Of a DNA stretch of 39,320 nucleotides, positions 16,186-23,781 are shown in pieces (positions within the stretch are counted from its first letter, which is position 1; every line of letters begins with the position of its first letter). The stretch spans positions 1 through 39,320 of the forward strand of contig CABRHW010000018.1 in the NCBI GenBank assembly GCA_902470765.1, written 5' to 3'. This stretch comes from an uncultured Collinsella sp. (GTDB lineage Bacteria; Actinomycetota; Coriobacteriia; Coriobacteriales; Coriobacteriaceae). The notes beneath the pieces were generated by a model. The model made no database searches. It saw only the letters and a program-made list of their open reading frames with translations, and was not told the origin of the DNA. Both the position numbers and the translations under genes were made by a program.

Positions 16186-16378
16186 ATGGGATTCCTTCTT
16201 TCTATTTCACGTTTGCGACGGCTTATGATACGGCAACATTGAGCGCAGCCTTGCGCAAACACAGACTAAGATGCCGCAATAGTTCTCAGGCAACAGCCGA
16301 ATTACCCACCGCGGAGAGCTGATTCGCGGCATAATTAACAACTGACATATGAGTTTGATAGAACAGTTGCGAGGCGCT

Positions 16379-17080
16379 ATGGAAGAATCGATGCACGTCG
16401 GCGAGCAGGAAACGAGCCTACAGGACCAGTCCTATCACACCATTCGACGCAAAATCGTCTACCTGGACTACAAGCCGGGCGAAAAGCTGGGCGTCAAGCA
16501 GCTTTGCGACGACCTAGATATGGGTCGCACGCCCGTGCGCGAGGCACTGGTGCGTCTGGCGCAAGAGGGCCTGGTGCGCACCGTGCCCCAGAGCGGCACC
16601 TACGTCTCACCCATCAACCTCACCCTTGCCGAGAGTGCCTGTTACATCCGCGAGCATCTGGAAAAGCAGGTGATCGTGGAGTGCTGTGCGCGAGCCACGT
16701 CGGCCGGCATCGAGCAGCTCGACCGCGCCATCGTGCTGCAGGAAAAAGCCATGGCCGAAGAGGATCGCATCGGCTTCTTTTTGAGCGACAACCTCATGCA
16801 TCACATGATTTTTAGCATCGCATGTCGCAGCACCGTGTGGTCGTGGCTCGAAGAGACCAATGCCGACCTGGAGCGCTTCCGCTGGCTGCGCGCCGCCACG
16901 CAGGTTCTCGACAATCAGGACATCGTGAACGAGCACAAGCAGATTCGCCGCGCCATCGCCGGTCGCGACCCCATCGAAGCGAGCTTTTTGGTCAGCAAGC
17001 ACCTGCACATGATGTTCCGCAACCAAACCGAGGTTCTGGACCAGTTCCCCGAGTACTTCGAGACCAGCAAGCTCCGCTAA
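16379..17080 (+). CDS. GntR-family (FCD subfamily) transcriptional regulator
   Basis: 233 residues. The winged helix is residues 15-80: KLGVKQLCDDLDMGRTPVREAL is the GntR helix-turn-helix, and VRTVPQSGTYVSP is the wing. The rest is the all-helical FCD ligand domain (metal-binding histidines such as HHMIF and the final KHLHMMFRNQ). FCD regulators sense small carboxylates or sugar acids. I start at ATG 16379, which has GAGG four bases upstream; ATG 16349 in frame lacks one. The TAA stop lies inside the repeat element at 17079. The divergent yeiH-type gene is its likeliest target. Confidence 0.9.
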   Translation: MEESMHVGEQETSLQDQSYHTIRRKIVYLDYKPGEKLGVKQLCDDLDMGRTPVREALVRLAQEGLVRTVPQSGTYVSPINLTLAESACYIREHLEKQVIVECCARATSAGIEQLDRAIVLQEKAMAEEDRIGFFLSDNLMHHMIFSIACRSTVWSWLEETNADLERFRWLRAATQVLDNQDIVNEHKQIRRAIAGRDPIEASFLVSKHLHMMFRNQTEVLDQFPEYFETSKLR

Positions 17081-17131
17081 CCTGCCAAAAAGGGACAGGT
17101 TCATTTTGGCAGGTTTTATCTGGTCAAATGC
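17079..17131 (+). repeat. GGGACAGG hairpin element, copy 1
   Basis: The 12-bp perfect arms AACCTGCCAAAA / TTTTGGCAGGTT enclose AGGGACAGGTTCA, then the conserved tail TTATCTGGTCAAATGC follows. The element begins within the stop codon of the GntR gene. Copies 2 (19243, inverted) and 3 (22465) match over the whole of about 52 bases, including the tail. Confidence 0.85.
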
Positions 17132-17174
17132 AAAAAAGGGCCCGGCTCCGTCTAATGACGCGGAGCCGGGCCTT
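17132..17174 (-). terminator. Terminator of glmS
   Basis: A 12-bp GC stem (GGCCCGGCTCCG and its complement), then TTTTTT on the minus strand. Confidence 0.92.
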
Positions 17175-17197
17175 AGTCGCTAGAACGGCGGAACCAA

Positions 17198-19045
17198 CTA
17201 CTCTACCGTGACGCTCTTGGCCAGGTTACGGGGCTGGTCGACGTCGCAGCCGCGCAGGATGGCGACCTCGCGGGCGAGCAGCTGCAGCGGAACGCTCGCC
17301 GTGATGGGGCTGAACACGTCGCGGACTGCCGGCACGCGGATGATGCAGTCGGCAATCTTGTTGATCTCCTCGTCGCCCTCGGCGGCAACGACGATGACCT
17401 TGGCGCCGCGCGCCTTGCACTCCATAAGGTTCGACACGGTCTTGTCGTAGGTGGCACTCTTGGTGGCCACAGCGATGACAGGGAAGCCCGGGTCGATCAG
17501 GGCAATGGGGCCATGCTTCATCTCACCGGCGGCATATGCCTCGGCGTGCAGGTAGCTGACTTCCTTGAGCTTGAGCGCACCCTCGTAGGAAATAGCGGCA
17601 CCCATGCCACGGCCCACGAACAGCGCCGACTGCGCATCCTTGCACAGCAGGGCGGCCTCATGCACGGCCTCGGTTTGGGTATCCAAAATCCACTGGATCT
17701 GCTCGGCCGTATCGGAAAGCTCGCGGAACAGCATGCGCGCTTGCTTGGTGGTCAGGCGGTACTTGACCTGCGCCAGCAGCAGAGCCAGCAGCGTCAGGCT
17801 CACGACCTGGCCGATGAAGCTCTTGGTCGAGGCGACCGCGATCTCCTTGTTGGCCTTGGTGTAGATGACGCCGTCGCTCTCACGTGCCACGGGGCTGCCC
17901 ACCACGTTGGTGATGCCGAAGACCTTGGCACCCTTGATGCGCGCGTCGCGAATGGCGGCAAGGGTATCGGCCGTCTCGCCCGACTGGGACACGGCAACGA
18001 CAAGTGTCGTCGGCGTGATGATGGGGTTGCGATAACGGAACTCGCTGGCCGCCTCCACCTCGGTGGGGATGCGAGCCCAGCCCTCAATGAGATTCTTGGC
18101 AATGAGGCCAGCGTGATAGCTGGTTCCGCAAGCGATCACGTAGACGCGGTCGATGTCGTTGAGTTCCTCGAGCGAAAGGCCCAGCTCGTCGATGTCGAGC
18201 TCGCCGGCCGGCGTCATACGACCAACCAGCGTGTCGCGCACGACGCGCGGCTGCTCGTGGATTTCCTTGAGCATAAAGTCGGGATAACCGCCCTTTTCTG
18301 CCATGTCCAGGTCCCAGTCGATGTGGGTGACCTTGGGCTCGATAACGTTGCCGGCCTCGTCGGTGTACTCGACGCCTGCGGGCGTAAGCTTGGCAAACTG
18401 ACCGTCCTCGAGCACCACGACATCGCGGGTGGCGTCGATGAGCGCGATGACATCGGAGGCAACATAGGCGCCGGTCTCGCCCGCGCCGACCACGATCGGG
18501 GAATCCTTGCGGGCCACGGCGATCACGCCGGGCTCGTCAGCGCACACGGCGGCCAGACCATAGGCACCGACCACGTGGGTGCACGCCTCGCGCACGGAGG
18601 CCATCAGGTCGTGCGTCTCGGCATAAGCCTCTTCGATCAGATGCGCGAAGACCTCGGTATCGGTCTCGCTCTTAAAGTGGTGGCCGCGGCCCTCCAGCTC
18701 TTCGCGCAGCTCGGCGAAGTTCTCGATGATGCCGTTGTGGACGATGGCGATACGACCGTCACAGCTGGTGTGGGGGTGAGCGTTAACGACGGAGGGCTTG
18801 CCGTGGGTGGCCCAACGGGTGTGGCCGATACCGCAGGTAGCGTCGCTGTCGATGTTGGAAAGCTCGCTCTCCAAGCCCGCGACCTTGCCCACGCGGCGGA
18901 TGACATCGAGGTGTGCCGCGGCGCCCTCGCCCACCTCGAGCGCGACACCCGAGGAGTCATAGCCGCGATACTCCATACGCTTGAGGCCCGTGACCAGGAT
19001 GTTCTTTGCAATATCAGAGCCGGTGTAGCCGACGATTCCGCACAT
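17198..19045 (-). CDS. glmS: Glutamine-fructose-6-phosphate aminotransferase (isomerizing)
   Basis: 615 residues. It makes glucosamine-6-phosphate from fructose-6-phosphate and glutamine, the entry to peptidoglycan amino sugars. The N-terminal glutaminase starts with the nucleophile Cys2 (MCGIVGYTG) and has YRGYDSSGVA and GIGHTRWATHG. Two SIS sugar-isomerase domains follow, with ACGTSYHAG and SQSGETADTLAA in the first and GRGMGAAISYEGALKLKE in the second. The C-terminus PRNLAKSVTVE is the canonical end. ATG 19045 has AAGGGA upstream. No glmS ribozyme core of sufficient length fits the leader. Regulation is more likely through GntR-like half-sites upstream of the promoter. Confidence 0.97.
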   Translation of the reverse strand: MCGIVGYTGSDIAKNILVTGLKRMEYRGYDSSGVALEVGEGAAAHLDVIRRVGKVAGLESELSNIDSDATCGIGHTRWATHGKPSVVNAHPHTSCDGRIAIVHNGIIENFAELREELEGRGHHFKSETDTEVFAHLIEEAYAETHDLMASVREACTHVVGAYGLAAVCADEPGVIAVARKDSPIVVGAGETGAYVASDVIALIDATRDVVVLEDGQFAKLTPAGVEYTDEAGNVIEPKVTHIDWDLDMAEKGGYPDFMLKEIHEQPRVVRDTLVGRMTPAGELDIDELGLSLEELNDIDRVYVIACGTSYHAGLIAKNLIEGWARIPTEVEAASEFRYRNPIITPTTLVVAVSQSGETADTLAAIRDARIKGAKVFGITNVVGSPVARESDGVIYTKANKEIAVASTKSFIGQVVSLTLLALLLAQVKYRLTTKQARMLFRELSDTAEQIQWILDTQTEAVHEAALLCKDAQSALFVGRGMGAAISYEGALKLKEVSYLHAEAYAAGEMKHGPIALIDPGFPVIAVATKSATYDKTVSNLMECKARGAKVIVVAAEGDEEINKIADCIIRVPAVRDVFSPITASVPLQLLAREVAILRGCDVDQPRNLAKSVTVE

Positions 19046-19104
19046 AGGATAAATCCCTTCGTTCGCGTGACTGCAAGACGTCCACGCACGGGAGGCGCTG
19101 AGAC

Positions 19105-19134
19105 GTATAACGTTCGAGTATTGTACTCACGCAA
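19105..19134 (-). promoter_or_regulatory. Probable glmS promoter
   Basis: Minus-strand TTGCGT, 18-base spacer, TTATAC, about 60 bases from the start codon. Confidence 0.5.
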
Positions 19135-19146
19135 GCACAAGCTGAT

Positions 19147-19180
19147 ATACCAGAAGTGGTATCTCAACTTGAATACCACT
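19147..19180. promoter_or_regulatory. GTGGTAT / ATACCAC operator cluster upstream of glmS
   Basis: Three alternating half-sites form two inverted repeats: ATACCA-GAAG-TGGTAT (19147-19162) and GTGGTAT-N10-ATACCAC (19156-19179). They lie just upstream of the glmS -35 box. Their form resembles sites of GntR/HutC amino-sugar regulators (NagR, DasR), whose half-site is also TGGT-based. Confidence 0.5.
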
Positions 19181-19242
19181 CGATACACACACCCCACCCC
19201 GAAGGGGGCAGGCACCTTCGTGGTGGTTTGGTCTGACAGCAT

Positions 19243-19294
19243 CGTTTGCCCAGATAAAACCTGCCAAAATAAACCTGTCCCTAATAGGCGGGTT
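19243..19294 (-). repeat. GGGACAGG hairpin element, copy 2 (inverted)
   Basis: On the minus strand AACCCGCC..AGGGACAGGTTTATTTTGGCAGGTTTTATCTGGGCAAACG follows the same order as copy 1, shown here with its variable left arm skipped: head AGGGACAGG, tail TTATCTGGGC. Stem pairing has one mismatch. The -35 box of the LacI gene begins exactly at its edge. Confidence 0.85.
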
Positions 19295-19325
19295 TTGACA
19301 CCTCAGGGGCGGGCGATGCTACAAT
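19295..19325 (+). promoter_or_regulatory. Promoter of the LacI-type gene
   Basis: TTGACA, 19-base spacer, TACAAT. Both boxes are near perfect, although the spacer is longer than the usual 17. It lies directly against the repeat element. Confidence 0.6.
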
Positions 19326-19360
19326 CTGGCTTGTACTTGAAACGCATCAAAGGGGCCGCT

Positions 19361-20473
19361 ATGGCAAAGGTAAAAATCAGCGACGTCGCGCGCGAGGCCG
19401 GGGTTTCGTTGGGCACGGTTTCCAACGCGCTCAACCACCCCGAAAAGCTGCGTCCCGAGACCCTCAAGCTCATTAACGAAACCATCAATCGACTGGGCTA
19501 CCTGCCCAACCAAAGCGCTCGTCAGCTCGCGGGCGGCGCCACCAAGTCCTTTGGCCTGGTGCTCCCCCGTCTCGACCACGGCTTTTCACTCCAAATCGCC
19601 AGCGGCGCCCACAACGAGGCCCGCAAGCACGGCTACGACCTGCTCATCGCCAACGCCGATAACGACGATATTCTCGAGGACCATTACCTGCGCTACTTTA
19701 TGGGCACCCAGATGTCCGGCGTCATGGTTCAGCCCATGGCATCCCCCGACTGGCACCCCGCCCTGACCAAGATGCCCGTGCCGATCGTCCATCTGGACAT
19801 CCATTGCTCCGAGCCCGGCTACTACGTGGCCGCCGACAACGAGGCACAAGGCCGCATCATCGCCGAGCTCGCCATCGCCCGCGGCGCGCACCATATTGTC
19901 GTCGTCGGCCGAGCAGCATTTATGCAACTCACCCTGCGCGTCCTTGGCATTCATAAGGCGCTCGCCCTACATCCCGATATCAAGATCGAAGTCATCGACG
20001 CCGGCGAATGGAATACCGCCGCCGACGGCTACGGCATCGGCACCCAAATCGCCGCGCGCGCCGCCGACGAACGCCCCGATTTTGTCGTCGGCCTGACCGA
20101 CGTGCTGGCCTCGGGCGTCATCTCGGCGCTGGTCGACAAAGGCATCGCCGTCCCCGGGCAAGTACGCGTAGCAGGTTGCGATGGCAACCCGCTCGCTTGG
20201 AGCGGATCGGTCCCGCTCACTACGGTAGCGCCCCCGGGCTACGAGATTGGCCGCAAGGGCGTTCAATTGCTCATGGAGCAAATCGAGAACAAGGCCCCAG
20301 CAAAGACCAAGCATATCCGCGTCGGCTCTACAGCGCGCACCGTCACCGCAGTCACCGCCGCCGAGGACATCAACCGCCAAGAACTGGTACGTCCGTTCCT
20401 GCTGGAACGCGCCAGCACCCAGGCAAGCAGCCAGACCGACGCCACGGCCATCAACCTCGGTGCGTATCTATAG
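19361..20473 (+). CDS. LacI-family transcriptional regulator
   Basis: 370 residues. The N-terminal LacI helix-turn-helix is complete: KISDVAREAGVSLGTVSNALNHP, then the hinge helix SARQLAGG near residue 53. A periplasmic-binding-protein-like sensor domain follows, with FGLVLPRLDHGF, GVMVQPMA and the late DVLASGVISALVDKG helix. Such proteins repress sugar genes until an effector binds. A long frame extends far upstream but is only a shadow of glmS; ATG 19361 with AGGGG six bases before is the start. No sugar operon is adjacent, and the convergent HAD gene is the only metabolic neighbour. Targets are unknown. Confidence 0.93.
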   Translation: MAKVKISDVAREAGVSLGTVSNALNHPEKLRPETLKLINETINRLGYLPNQSARQLAGGATKSFGLVLPRLDHGFSLQIASGAHNEARKHGYDLLIANADNDDILEDHYLRYFMGTQMSGVMVQPMASPDWHPALTKMPVPIVHLDIHCSEPGYYVAADNEAQGRIIAELAIARGAHHIVVVGRAAFMQLTLRVLGIHKALALHPDIKIEVIDAGEWNTAADGYGIGTQIAARAADERPDFVVGLTDVLASGVISALVDKGIAVPGQVRVAGCDGNPLAWSGSVPLTTVAPPGYEIGRKGVQLLMEQIENKAPAKTKHIRVGSTARTVTAVTAAEDINRQELVRPFLLERASTQASSQTDATAINLGAYL

Positions 20474-20506
20474 CACGCCCGCAAGTATGCTAAGTCGCCG
20501 CTCAAG

Positions 20507-20544
20507 CAAAAGAGGCCCGACCATTGCCGGACCCCTTTTGTTTA
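20507..20544. terminator. Shared terminator between LacI and HAD genes
   Basis: An imperfect stem CAAAAG-aGGcCCG / CGGaCCcCTTTTG, then TTTAA on the plus strand. It lies between convergent genes and can serve both. Confidence 0.75.
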
Positions 20545-20586
20545 AGCGCAAACGTAAGCAATTGCTCGTTTCAACGCCGCAATTGT

Positions 20587-21237
20587 CTAGCGCACGGCCT
20601 TGACCGCCGCCGCCAGATCGAACAACGTATCGAGCACGGCCTCGCAGCCATCCACCACGTCCTGCGGCAGCGGCACGATATCGGGGACGGCAAAGACGTG
20701 GCAGCCAGCCGTAATGCCCGAGACGCAGCCGTTGCGCGAATCCTCGACCACGGCACATTCCTCGGGAGTAAAGCCCGCGCGCTCGCAGGCGAGCAGATAC
20801 ATCTCGGGGTCGGGCTTGCCGTGCACGACGTCCTCGCCACACGTTACCGTTTCAAACTTGTCAAAAAGACCGACCATCTTAAGGTTGCGCTCGGCCGTAA
20901 CGAGGCGCGACGACGTCGCTAGGCCCACGTGATAGCCCGCAGCCAGCAGCTCGTCTAGGCACTCGGCGGCGCCGGCCTTAAGTTCCAGTTCGGTCTTGAC
21001 CATCTCGTCGCGAATCTCCTTGTGGCGGACATAGACCGCCTCGGTGGTTTCGTGGCTGCCGTAATGCTCATCAAGGATGTCCATGACATCGGGCAGCGTG
21101 CGACCGATAAACTGATGGATCAGCGCATCATCAATCGCGAGCCCAAGCTCAGCGGCGCCTGCCTTCCAGGCCTTAATCCCCAAACGCTCGGTATCGACCA
21201 GCGTTCCATCCATGTCAAAAATAACAGCCTTGATCAT
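20587..21237 (-). CDS. HAD-superfamily hydrolase, beta-phosphoglucomutase-like
   Basis: 216 residues. Motif I is DMDGTLVDTE near residue 8, with the nucleophile Asp and the second Asp. Motif II is ATSSR. Motif III Lys is in GKPDPEMY. Motif IV is VVEDSRNGCVSGITAG. The helical cap between residues 15 and 85 is of the C1 type found in beta-phosphoglucomutases and small sugar-phosphate phosphatases. The true substrate cannot be told. ATG 21237 follows GGGGGACC. It is monocistronic and divergent from larE. Confidence 0.92.
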   Translation of the reverse strand: MIKAVIFDMDGTLVDTERLGIKAWKAGAAELGLAIDDALIHQFIGRTLPDVMDILDEHYGSHETTEAVYVRHKEIRDEMVKTELELKAGAAECLDELLAAGYHVGLATSSRLVTAERNLKMVGLFDKFETVTCGEDVVHGKPDPEMYLLACERAGFTPEECAVVEDSRNGCVSGITAGCHVFAVPDIVPLPQDVVDGCEAVLDTLFDLAAAVKAVR

Positions 21238-21410
21238 ATCGGTCCCCCATCGACTCTCGCTGTCGCGTTGCTGCAACTCTACCGCATTTGGCAACTTGTA
21301 TATAACGTATATGCCATATTGCACTTTCGTTACACAGATAGAAGTCTTATGGCAAGTAACGCATTAGGATTATAGTTTTCGATCGAGTACTCAACGATAA
21401 GGATCGTTTC

Positions 21411-22289
21411 ATGATTTTAGACACCACGGCACCCGCAGAGGAGCTTCAAGACAAGCTATCGGCGCTCGAACAGCTGCTTTTGGCATACGGGCGCGTGGCT
21501 ATCGGGTTTTCCGGCGGCGTTGACAGCAGCTTTTTGGCCGCCGTATGCGCCCGCATCATGCCTACCAATACCCTCCTCGTCCATCTCACCACGCCGCTCA
21601 TCGGCACGCCCGAGCAGGCTTCGTTTGAGCGGTCCGTTGATGGACAAGCCAATGAAGGGGCACATTTTAAGCTCCCCGTGCTCAATCTTTCGGTGGATCA
21701 GCTGCAGCTCCCCCAAGTAGCCTGCAACGATGCTAATCGCTGCTACCACTGCAAACACGCCGGCTTTACCGCCATCGTCAACCACGCCAAGTCGCTCGGC
21801 TTTCCCACCGTCATCGATGGCAGCAATGCAAGCGATCGCGGTGACTACCGCCCCGGCATGCGCGCGGCAGAAGAGCTCGGCGTACGCTCACCCCTTATGG
21901 AGGTCGGCTTTACCAAGGACGAAGAGCGCGAGCTGCTGCGCGCATGGGGCTATCCCGTTTGGAACCTACCGGCGGGAGCATGTCTTGCCACCCGCGTCCC
22001 CACGGGCGAGGAGCTTACGCGCGAGAAAGTCGATTTAATCCGCGCCTGCGAGGATTACCTGCACGATCTTGATCTGGCACAGGTACGCGCGCGCTTGGTC
22101 GGCGGCTGCATGCATATCGAGGCCGCACCCGCAGATGTCGCCAAGATTGCCACCCTCGGCGGTGCCGCCGTCGACGACAAGGGCAAGACCCTGCTGCCCG
22201 CCGCCATCGAGTCCGCGCTGCGCGAGCTGGGCTGCGACCATATCTCCCCCGAGGTCACCCCCTACATTCACGGCAACATGAACCTTTAG
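21411..22289 (+). CDS. larE: ATP-dependent sacrificial sulfur transferase LarE
   Basis: 292 residues. LarE works in synthesis of the nickel-pincer nucleotide cofactor of lactate racemase and related enzymes, inserting sulfur after adenylation of the substrate carboxylate. The PP-loop SGGVDSS is at 34-40. Cys191 in PAGACLATR is the position of the sulfur-donating Cys. A C111-x-x-C114 pair adds two more cysteines. That three-Cys pattern is reported for a LarE subtype carrying a [4Fe-4S] cluster. AAGGAT precedes ATG 21411. LarB, LarC and LarA are not in the window, so it is detached from its pathway here. Confidence 0.93.
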   Translation: MILDTTAPAEELQDKLSALEQLLLAYGRVAIGFSGGVDSSFLAAVCARIMPTNTLLVHLTTPLIGTPEQASFERSVDGQANEGAHFKLPVLNLSVDQLQLPQVACNDANRCYHCKHAGFTAIVNHAKSLGFPTVIDGSNASDRGDYRPGMRAAEELGVRSPLMEVGFTKDEERELLRAWGYPVWNLPAGACLATRVPTGEELTREKVDLIRACEDYLHDLDLAQVRARLVGGCMHIEAAPADVAKIATLGGAAVDDKGKTLLPAAIESALRELGCDHISPEVTPYIHGNMNL

Positions 22290-22316
22290 GTTACGCCGTT
22301 TTACAAACGGCGTAAC
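22290..22316 (+). terminator. Hairpin at the larE stop
   Basis: Perfect 12-bp stem GTTACGCCGTTT / AAACGGCGTAAC with a 3-base loop, starting next to the stop codon. There is no T-run. Confidence 0.55.
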
Positions 22317-22366
22317 TGCTCGGCGCTGCGCGGGCTCCGGACACGGCAATCTGACGTTCAACTTCA

Positions 22367-22400
22367 CGGGCGCGACCAAAAGGTCAGCGCCCGCTTGTTT
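22367..22400 (+). terminator. Second hairpin downstream of larE
   Basis: CGGGCGC-GACC pairs with GGTC-a-GCGCCCG over a 4-base AAAA loop, followed by CTTGTTT. Confidence 0.55.
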
Positions 22401-22464
22401 CACGTCACCTTACCGCACCCGGAGACCGCTCGCTCGCATATGCTCAACCTGCACTGCGTTAACT

Positions 22465-22517
22465 GACCCGCCAATAAGGGACAGGTTTATTTTGGCGGGT
22501 TTTATCTGGGGAAACGC
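22465..22517 (+). repeat. GGGACAGG hairpin element, copy 3
   Basis: Arms ACCCGCCAA / TTGGCGGGT enclose TAAGGGACAGGTTTATT, and the tail TTATCTGGGGAAACGC follows. Compared with copy 1, both stem strands changed together (CCTGCC/GGCAGG to CCCGCC/GGCGGG), a compensatory pair. It occupies the gap between larE and the nuclease gene. The remaining 150 bases before the nuclease show nothing clear. Confidence 0.85.
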
Positions 22518-22669
22518 AAAATAGCCCCACATACACAACCGCCGCAGCTCCATATGAGGCAAATGAATCAGTAGCGTCTATCCCAAATCTTGAGTATTTG
22601 TTCGACAGAACGGCCCCTGCCGGCTCCTGCTAGACTGGTAGATTCCCAACCGTCCATCCAGGAGCCGCA

Positions 22670-23653
22670 ATGTCGCGCAAGTCCGCCTACAAGCAAGTAC
22701 TTTCCATCGGCGCCGCCGTGGTGCTGGGGTTTGCGCTGTTCACAGGGTCGCTCGACGGAGCGCCCAAGTTGTTGTCGCCGCAAAGTGATGAACAGGCGGC
22801 AGCTCTGGCCGAAAAACAAAACGAAAGTCCCAGCCGCACCGACGACGAGGCGGACCTGGTCGATCGGCTCGAATCAGGAACGGCGAGCTCCCCGGACCCT
22901 CAAAACAGCCAGGACTCTGGCGATGGCTCCGATTCCGCCACAACCGACACCGGCGACGGCGCTTCCGCGGACAGCGCCGCCACCCCCATCGACGAGGTCG
23001 AAAACCCCGACCTCAACCGCGCCCGCGGTGTTTATCTCAGCAGCATTCCCGACTACGCCGGCAACCCCTACGTTGCCCTGCGCGCCGACAGCACACACCC
23101 GCTCGGCACACCATCATTCACGCTCGATGAATACGAGCGCGCTACAGAAGAGGGTTGCTTTAAGAAGTTCTCCAAGCTTGACAGCCTGGGCCGCACCCGC
23201 AAAGCGCTCGCCTGCGTGGGCCCCGAATCACTCGGTCAAGGCGAGCGCGGCGATATCTCGCGTATCCATCCCGCTGGATGGCGCCAGCAGCGCTACGACT
23301 TTATTCCGGGCCAGAGCCTCTACAACCGCTGCCATCTCATCGCCTGGTCGCTCTGCGGCGAAAACGCCAACCGCAAGAATCTCCTCACCGGCACGCGTTA
23401 TCTCAACGAGACAGGCATGCTGCCGTTTGAGGAGCAGATTCTCGGCTACATCCGCGAGACGGGCAACCACGTGCTCTATCGCGTCACACCCATGTATAAC
23501 GAAGAGGAACTTGTCTGCCGCGGCGTGCGCCTTGAGGCGCAATCGGTCGAGGACCACGGCAAGACCCTCTGCTTCCACGTGTACTGCTACAACCTGCAGC
23601 CGCACGTGCAGATCGACTACGCCACCGGCCGCAACCAGGCATCCGGAGACTAG
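22670..23653 (+). CDS. DNA/RNA non-specific endonuclease, membrane-anchored or secreted
   Basis: 327 residues. A signal or anchor helix (about 7-27) is followed by a low-complexity Ser/Asp/Thr-rich linker to about 110, then the nuclease domain. The catalytic region is NRCHLIAWSLCGENANRKNLLTGTRYLN, where the His takes the place of the DRGH His and the Asn-rich helix holds Mg2+. This matches the EndA/DNA-entry nuclease group. It probably degrades extracellular DNA for nutrition or uptake. AGGAG lies seven bases before ATG 22670. Several cysteines in the domain could form disulfides, as expected outside the cell. Confidence 0.92.
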   Translation: MSRKSAYKQVLSIGAAVVLGFALFTGSLDGAPKLLSPQSDEQAAALAEKQNESPSRTDDEADLVDRLESGTASSPDPQNSQDSGDGSDSATTDTGDGASADSAATPIDEVENPDLNRARGVYLSSIPDYAGNPYVALRADSTHPLGTPSFTLDEYERATEEGCFKKFSKLDSLGRTRKALACVGPESLGQGERGDISRIHPAGWRQQRYDFIPGQSLYNRCHLIAWSLCGENANRKNLLTGTRYLNETGMLPFEEQILGYIRETGNHVLYRVTPMYNEEELVCRGVRLEAQSVEDHGKTLCFHVYCYNLQPHVQIDYATGRNQASGD

Positions 23654-23712
23654 TGCCGACCGCACCGCCCGTAACCCAAAAATGATTCGTTTTCCTCCGT
23701 CCCCATGGGATC

Positions 23713-23747
23713 AAAAAGGGCCGCCCCGGTTACCCAGGGCGGCCTTT
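23713..23747. terminator. Bidirectional terminator
   Basis: AAGGGCCGCCC / GGGCGGCCTT stem with T-runs on both strands, between the convergent nuclease and EF-G-like genes. Confidence 0.92.
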
Positions 23748-23781
23748 TCGTCAGCACCTACATTGCAGGCAAAATCACACG

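Noticed and set aside
19046..19145. glmS ribozyme in the glmS leader (AGCGCC is present at about 19092-19097 on the minus strand)
   Set aside because: Only about 50 bases separate that motif from the start codon, too short for the ribozyme core, and none of its other conserved pieces are visible.
17513..19360. Very long plus-strand frame continuing into the LacI gene
   Set aside because: It is the antisense shadow of glmS; similarity to LacI starts only at ATG 19361, which has its own promoter and Shine-Dalgarno.
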